Below are positions 61,600 through 64,000 of a stretch of DNA of 64,000 bases, in pieces. Source of the stretch: DASWOJ01 sp964242415 (GTDB lineage: Bacteria > Pseudomonadota > Alphaproteobacteria > Acetobacterales > Acetobacteraceae); contig CAXTAT010000001.1 of NCBI GenBank assembly GCA_964242415.1, forward strand, positions 186,001-250,000. The letters are read 5' to 3'. Below the pieces are notes generated by a model. It was not told the DNA's origin. It did no database searches and saw only the letters and a list, made by a program, of their open reading frames with translations. The translations under genes were made by a program, and so were the position numbers. Each line of letters opens with the position of its first letter. Positions within the stretch are counted from its first letter, which is position 1.

Positions 61600-62655
61600 A
61601 TGGCATCCGATGATGACGGCAGCGCAAGCGACGCGCCGGGTTGGGACGCGATCACCGGCGCATTGCGGGGGTTGTATCCAGGGCAGGAGCCTTCGCACTT
61701 CGCCGCGGCGCTGCCGGCCATGCTGGGCGGTGGCGACCCGCTGGACGGCATCTCCGCGTATGCCAGCCAGCACGAGCGAGCACATTGGCACTTCGTGACC
61801 TACGGGTTCAGCAGCCTGTATGGCGAGGCGGGCGCCGATCCCGGCGTGAGCGGCTACGGATTTGAGCTGACCCTGCGAGTTGCCCGCAGCCTCGGTGACC
61901 AGCCACCCGCATGGGCCGTGAACTTTTTGCAGAACCTGGCCCAGTATGTCTTCCGAACCAGCAACGTTTTTGCGCCGGGACACTGTATGGATCTCAAGGG
62001 TCCGATCATGCTGGGGTCCGATACGGCAATCACCAGCGTCATCTTCACCGAAGACCCGGAGCTTGCAGCAATAAGCACCCCCAGCGGTCGCGTTGCCTTC
62101 ACCCAGATCGTGGGCGTCACGCAAGACGAACGCGAGACGGCAGCCCGTTGGACCAGCGATGGCGTGCTGGACCTGCTGCGAGCGCAAAGCGCCCTGCTGG
62201 TCACCGACCTGAACCGCGGCAGCGCCCTTGCCGCGCCGGCGGCACAGGCGGCGGTGCTGGCCGGGCTGGCAACAGAGGCATCGAGCACTGCCGAGCTTTT
62301 CGTCGAGGTCGCCCAAGCCGCGGCCGCCAGCGATGGGGTGAACCTGACGCTGGGCGCCAGCGCGGTCAATGCCGTGCTGGACCTGCTGCCCCGCCGGCTC
62401 GCATTCGACCAGACGTTAGTAGTCCTAGGTCACGGGCAAGGCATCGTCTTCGCCCCAGCCAACGAATGCAGCGCTCACGCGACCGAGCTTGGCGCGGAGA
62501 TCCATCTCAACGGCGCAGGGCAGGCCGAGCTTGCAGGCGTCCTGCGCCCGGTTGCCGGCTCCTACTCGTTGGAAGCCTGCCCTGGCCTGCGGATCACCGT
62601 CATCCCGAGCATCATCCGCGATGGCCGGGGCAAGCCGGTTGAGACGATTGGCTAG
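61600..62655 (+). CDS. SUFU (suppressor of fused) domain protein
   Basis: 351 residues. The first ~200 match the bacterial suppressor-of-fused fold: GWDAITGALRGLYPGQEPSHFAAALPAMLGGGDPLDGISAYASQHERAHWHFVTYGFSSLYG, GYGFELTLRVARSLGDQPPAWAVNFLQNLAQYVFRTSNVFAPGHCMDLKGPI. The C-terminal part (~200-351) is less clear. Bacterial SUFU proteins often act as immunity proteins against polymorphic toxins, but no toxin gene is adjacent. ATG at 61600 chosen after CAGGGGG; ATGs at 61567 and 61552 are in frame and overlap rodA. Confidence 0.85.
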   Translation: MASDDDGSASDAPGWDAITGALRGLYPGQEPSHFAAALPAMLGGGDPLDGISAYASQHERAHWHFVTYGFSSLYGEAGADPGVSGYGFELTLRVARSLGDQPPAWAVNFLQNLAQYVFRTSNVFAPGHCMDLKGPIMLGSDTAITSVIFTEDPELAAISTPSGRVAFTQIVGVTQDERETAARWTSDGVLDLLRAQSALLVTDLNRGSALAAPAAQAAVLAGLATEASSTAELFVEVAQAAAASDGVNLTLGASAVNAVLDLLPRRLAFDQTLVVLGHGQGIVFAPANECSAHATELGAEIHLNGAGQAELAGVLRPVAGSYSLEACPGLRITVIPSIIRDGRGKPVETIG

Positions 62656-63031
62656 GCCGCCGAGGGTGCACCTGGTCCGCGCTTTCCAGGCCACCGCCTA
62701 CACCGCCGGTGGCGCCGTCGTTCGGATCGGCCGCCGCTGTCCGGCTCTTGATCCGCTTCTGCAATACCAGGCCGGCGCGTTCATCGGCGCCTGGAATCCG
62801 GCCGCCCGCCTGGCCCCGCCCGGGCGCAACCTGCGGGCCGGCCGCGCCCTGCAGGACCACCTGCGCGCCGTGCAGTACCTGTCCGGCGTGGGGCAGGGCA
62901 GGGGATGGCGGGAGGAACACTGGTTCGCCGTCATGGACCCGCGCCGGGCCACCGTGCTGGCCCGGCGGTTCCGCCAGGCCGCCATCGTCACTCTGCGGCG
63001 GGGCCAGCCGGCTCGGTTGCGGCTGCTATAG
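62648..63031 (+). CDS. DUF3293 protein
   Basis: 127 residues: PRVHLVRAFQATAYTAGGAVVRIGRRCPALDPLLQYQAGAFIGAWNPAARLAPPGRNLRAGRALQDHLRAVQYLSGVGQG...WREEHWFAVMDPRRATVLARRFRQAAIVTL. The AFIGAWNP segment and overall length fit DUF3293, function unknown. Start uncertain (TTG 62648 overlapping the SUFU stop, or GTG 62666). It overlaps the convergent gene by 44 bases. Confidence 0.75.
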   Translation: MARPPRVHLVRAFQATAYTAGGAVVRIGRRCPALDPLLQYQAGAFIGAWNPAARLAPPGRNLRAGRALQDHLRAVQYLSGVGQGRGWREEHWFAVMDPRRATVLARRFRQAAIVTLRRGQPARLRLL

Positions 63032-63470
63032 CGGTTCCCTCCTTGGACGCCTGGATCAGCGCCGTCGCCCGGTCCACCGAGCGCACGATGGCCTGGCCGG
63101 CGCGCTGGATCGCCGGGTCCGGGTTGGACAGCAGCCGGTCCGTCACCATCAGCGCCGGGGACAGTACGCCGCGCAGGTCGTGACGCAGGGCGGCGGCCCG
63201 CGCCTCGACCTCGTCGATGTGCGCCTGCGCGGCGGCATCGGCGTTGCCGCCCGACGCCTGCATGGCCAGCAACTGCGCTTGCAGGACCGCGATCGGCCGC
63301 TCCACCTTCCAGTCCAGGGCCGCATGCAGGACCAGCCCGGCCGAAGCCGCCGCAATGACCGCGCCGAGCAGCATGGGCACGCCCAGGCCAAGCAGGGCCA
63401 GCGTCTCGAACGCCGCACTGAAGGCCAGCCCGGCGCCAAGCAGGGAAATCAGGAGCAGTGTGCGTGCCAT
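62988..63470 (-). CDS. Membrane protein with a histidine-kinase-like dimerisation helix
   Basis: 160 residues. Two membrane helices (ARTLLLISLLGAGLAFSAAFETLALLGLGVPMLLGAVIAAASAGLVLHAALDW), a short coiled coil, then EARAAALRHDLRGVLSPALMVTDRLLSNPDPAIQRAGQAIVRSVDRATALI, which resembles the HisKA H-box (HDLRG). No ATPase domain follows; the protein ends 28 residues later. It may be a phosphotransfer or dimerisation protein, or a kinase that has lost its catalytic domain. ATG at 63470 after GGGGG. Confidence 0.7.
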   Translation of the reverse strand: MARTLLLISLLGAGLAFSAAFETLALLGLGVPMLLGAVIAAASAGLVLHAALDWKVERPIAVLQAQLLAMQASGGNADAAAQAHIDEVEARAAALRHDLRGVLSPALMVTDRLLSNPDPAIQRAGQAIVRSVDRATALIQASKEGTAIAAATEPAGPAAE

Positions 63471-63661
63471 GCCCCCGTATGCAGCACCAATCGCGGGCGC
63501 CCTCAAGGGGCAGCTTCAGCCGTGCAGTACAGGGTACGTTGACGGCTGCGAGCCTGGCCCCCTATAAGCCGCCTCTGCAAAGGGCTGACGGCTGAAGCGC
63601 CGGCAACCGCCCTTGCGTGGCCGGCTGGCCCGCCCCTGCTCGTGAAAATCGGAGTTGTCTT

Positions 63662-63796
63662 GTGAAGCGCACGTATCAACCCTCTAAGCTGGTCCGCAAG
63701 CGCCGCCATGGCTTCCGCGCCCGCATGTCCACCGTGGGCGGACAGAAGGTCCTGGCGAACCGCCGCGCCAAGGGCCGCAAGCGCCTGTCGGCCTGA
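63662..63796 (+). CDS. rpmH: 50S ribosomal protein L34
   Basis: 44 residues, MKRTYQPSKLVRKRRHGFRA... to ...LANRRAKGRKRLSA, a complete L34. GTG start with CGGAG nine bases upstream. Followed by rnpA in the universal rpmH-rnpA order. Confidence 0.98.
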   Translation: MKRTYQPSKLVRKRRHGFRARMSTVGGQKVLANRRAKGRKRLSA

Positions 63797-63812
63797 CCCG
63801 GCCGCGGGTGGC

Positions 63813-64000
63813 ATGTCAGGTGCTGGCGTGGCGCCGGACGTGCCCCTGCGACTGAAACGGCGCGCGGAGTTCCTGCAGGTCGCCAGCAAGGGCCGCAAGG
63901 CTCCGGTGCACGGCCTGGTGCTGCAAACCCTGGTGCGTGGGGACGCCGCGCCGGCCCGCGTAGGGTTCACCGTGACGAAGAAGGTCGGCAACGCCGTCAT
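63813..64000 (+). CDS. rnpA: Ribonuclease P protein component (5' part only)
   Basis: 62 codons visible, cut by the window end: LRLKRRAEFLQVASKGRKAPVHGLVLQTLVRGDAAPARVGFTVTKKVGNAV, the RnpA start just before the RNR motif. Protein subunit of the tRNA 5'-processing ribozyme. ATG 17 bases after rpmH. Confidence 0.95.
   Translation, partial: MSGAGVAPDVPLRLKRRAEFLQVASKGRKAPVHGLVLQTLVRGDAAPARVGFTVTKKVGNAV

Overview
The window is high-GC, densely packed chromosomal DNA from an alphaproteobacterium. The best guess is Acetobacteraceae (Roseomonas/Rhodopila-like). This is inferred from a GapR (DUF2312) nucleoid protein, split PntAA/PntAB/PntB transhydrogenase, PEP-CTERM surface proteins, a glycosylated-carotenoid cluster built on two CrtI/CrtN-type desaturases, and very GC-rich codon use. 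There are no rRNA or tRNA genes, phage genes, transposases or CRISPR arrays. Most genes are housekeeping or metabolic.

Layout. 1-4.8 kb: two large glycosyltransferases, one fused to a methyltransferase and cut by the window edge. 4.8-11 kb: a PRC-barrel/MFS/small-protein operon, an enoyl-CoA hydratase, gapR, a PEP-CTERM SGNH hydrolase and an acyl-CoA ligase. 11.1-17.5 kb: pepF with an ABC1/UbiB-type kinase, then pntAA-pntAB-pntB. 17.5-20 kb: two tandem paralogous PEP-CTERM proteins. 20-24.3 kb: a propionyl-CoA synthetase divergent from DUF485-actP. 24.4-27.5 kb: MarR regulator, enamidase and GNAT. 27.8-34.2 kb: an M3 dipeptidase and a polyamine-type ABC importer. 34.4-46.4 kb: argG, Nudix, thioesterase/hydrolase, a DinG-like helicase with TerB, rmuC, an endonuclease III-like glycosylase and a renalase-like flavoprotein. 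46-53.4 kb: a carotenoid cluster (two desaturases, acyltransferase, glycosyltransferase, DUF2141, [2Fe-2S] protein, divergent aldehyde dehydrogenase). 53.7-55.5 kb: leuA with a predicted leucine attenuator. 56-61.6 kb: the complete rod-shape operon mreB-mreC-mreD-mrdA-rodA. 61.6-64 kb: SUFU and DUF3293 proteins, a membrane protein with a kinase-like helix, then rpmH and the start of rnpA.

The most distinctive sequence-level features are non-coding. Ten copies of a ~150-bp paired-palindrome (REPIN-like) element lie between genes; one supplies the stop codon of a flavoprotein gene. A second repeat family occurs twice, each time with a tandem expansion of its own head, and one copy supplies the start codon of an ABC permease. 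A perfect 26-bp inverted repeat sits between the divergent propionate/acetate genes. A Leu-rich leader ORF with mutually exclusive hairpins precedes leuA. A 25-codon ORF with an unusually long Shine-Dalgarno match, its own promoter and a strong hairpin terminator sits at 45.8-46.0 kb. Start codons were chosen from ribosome-binding sites, overlaps and family lengths; uncertain ones are flagged.
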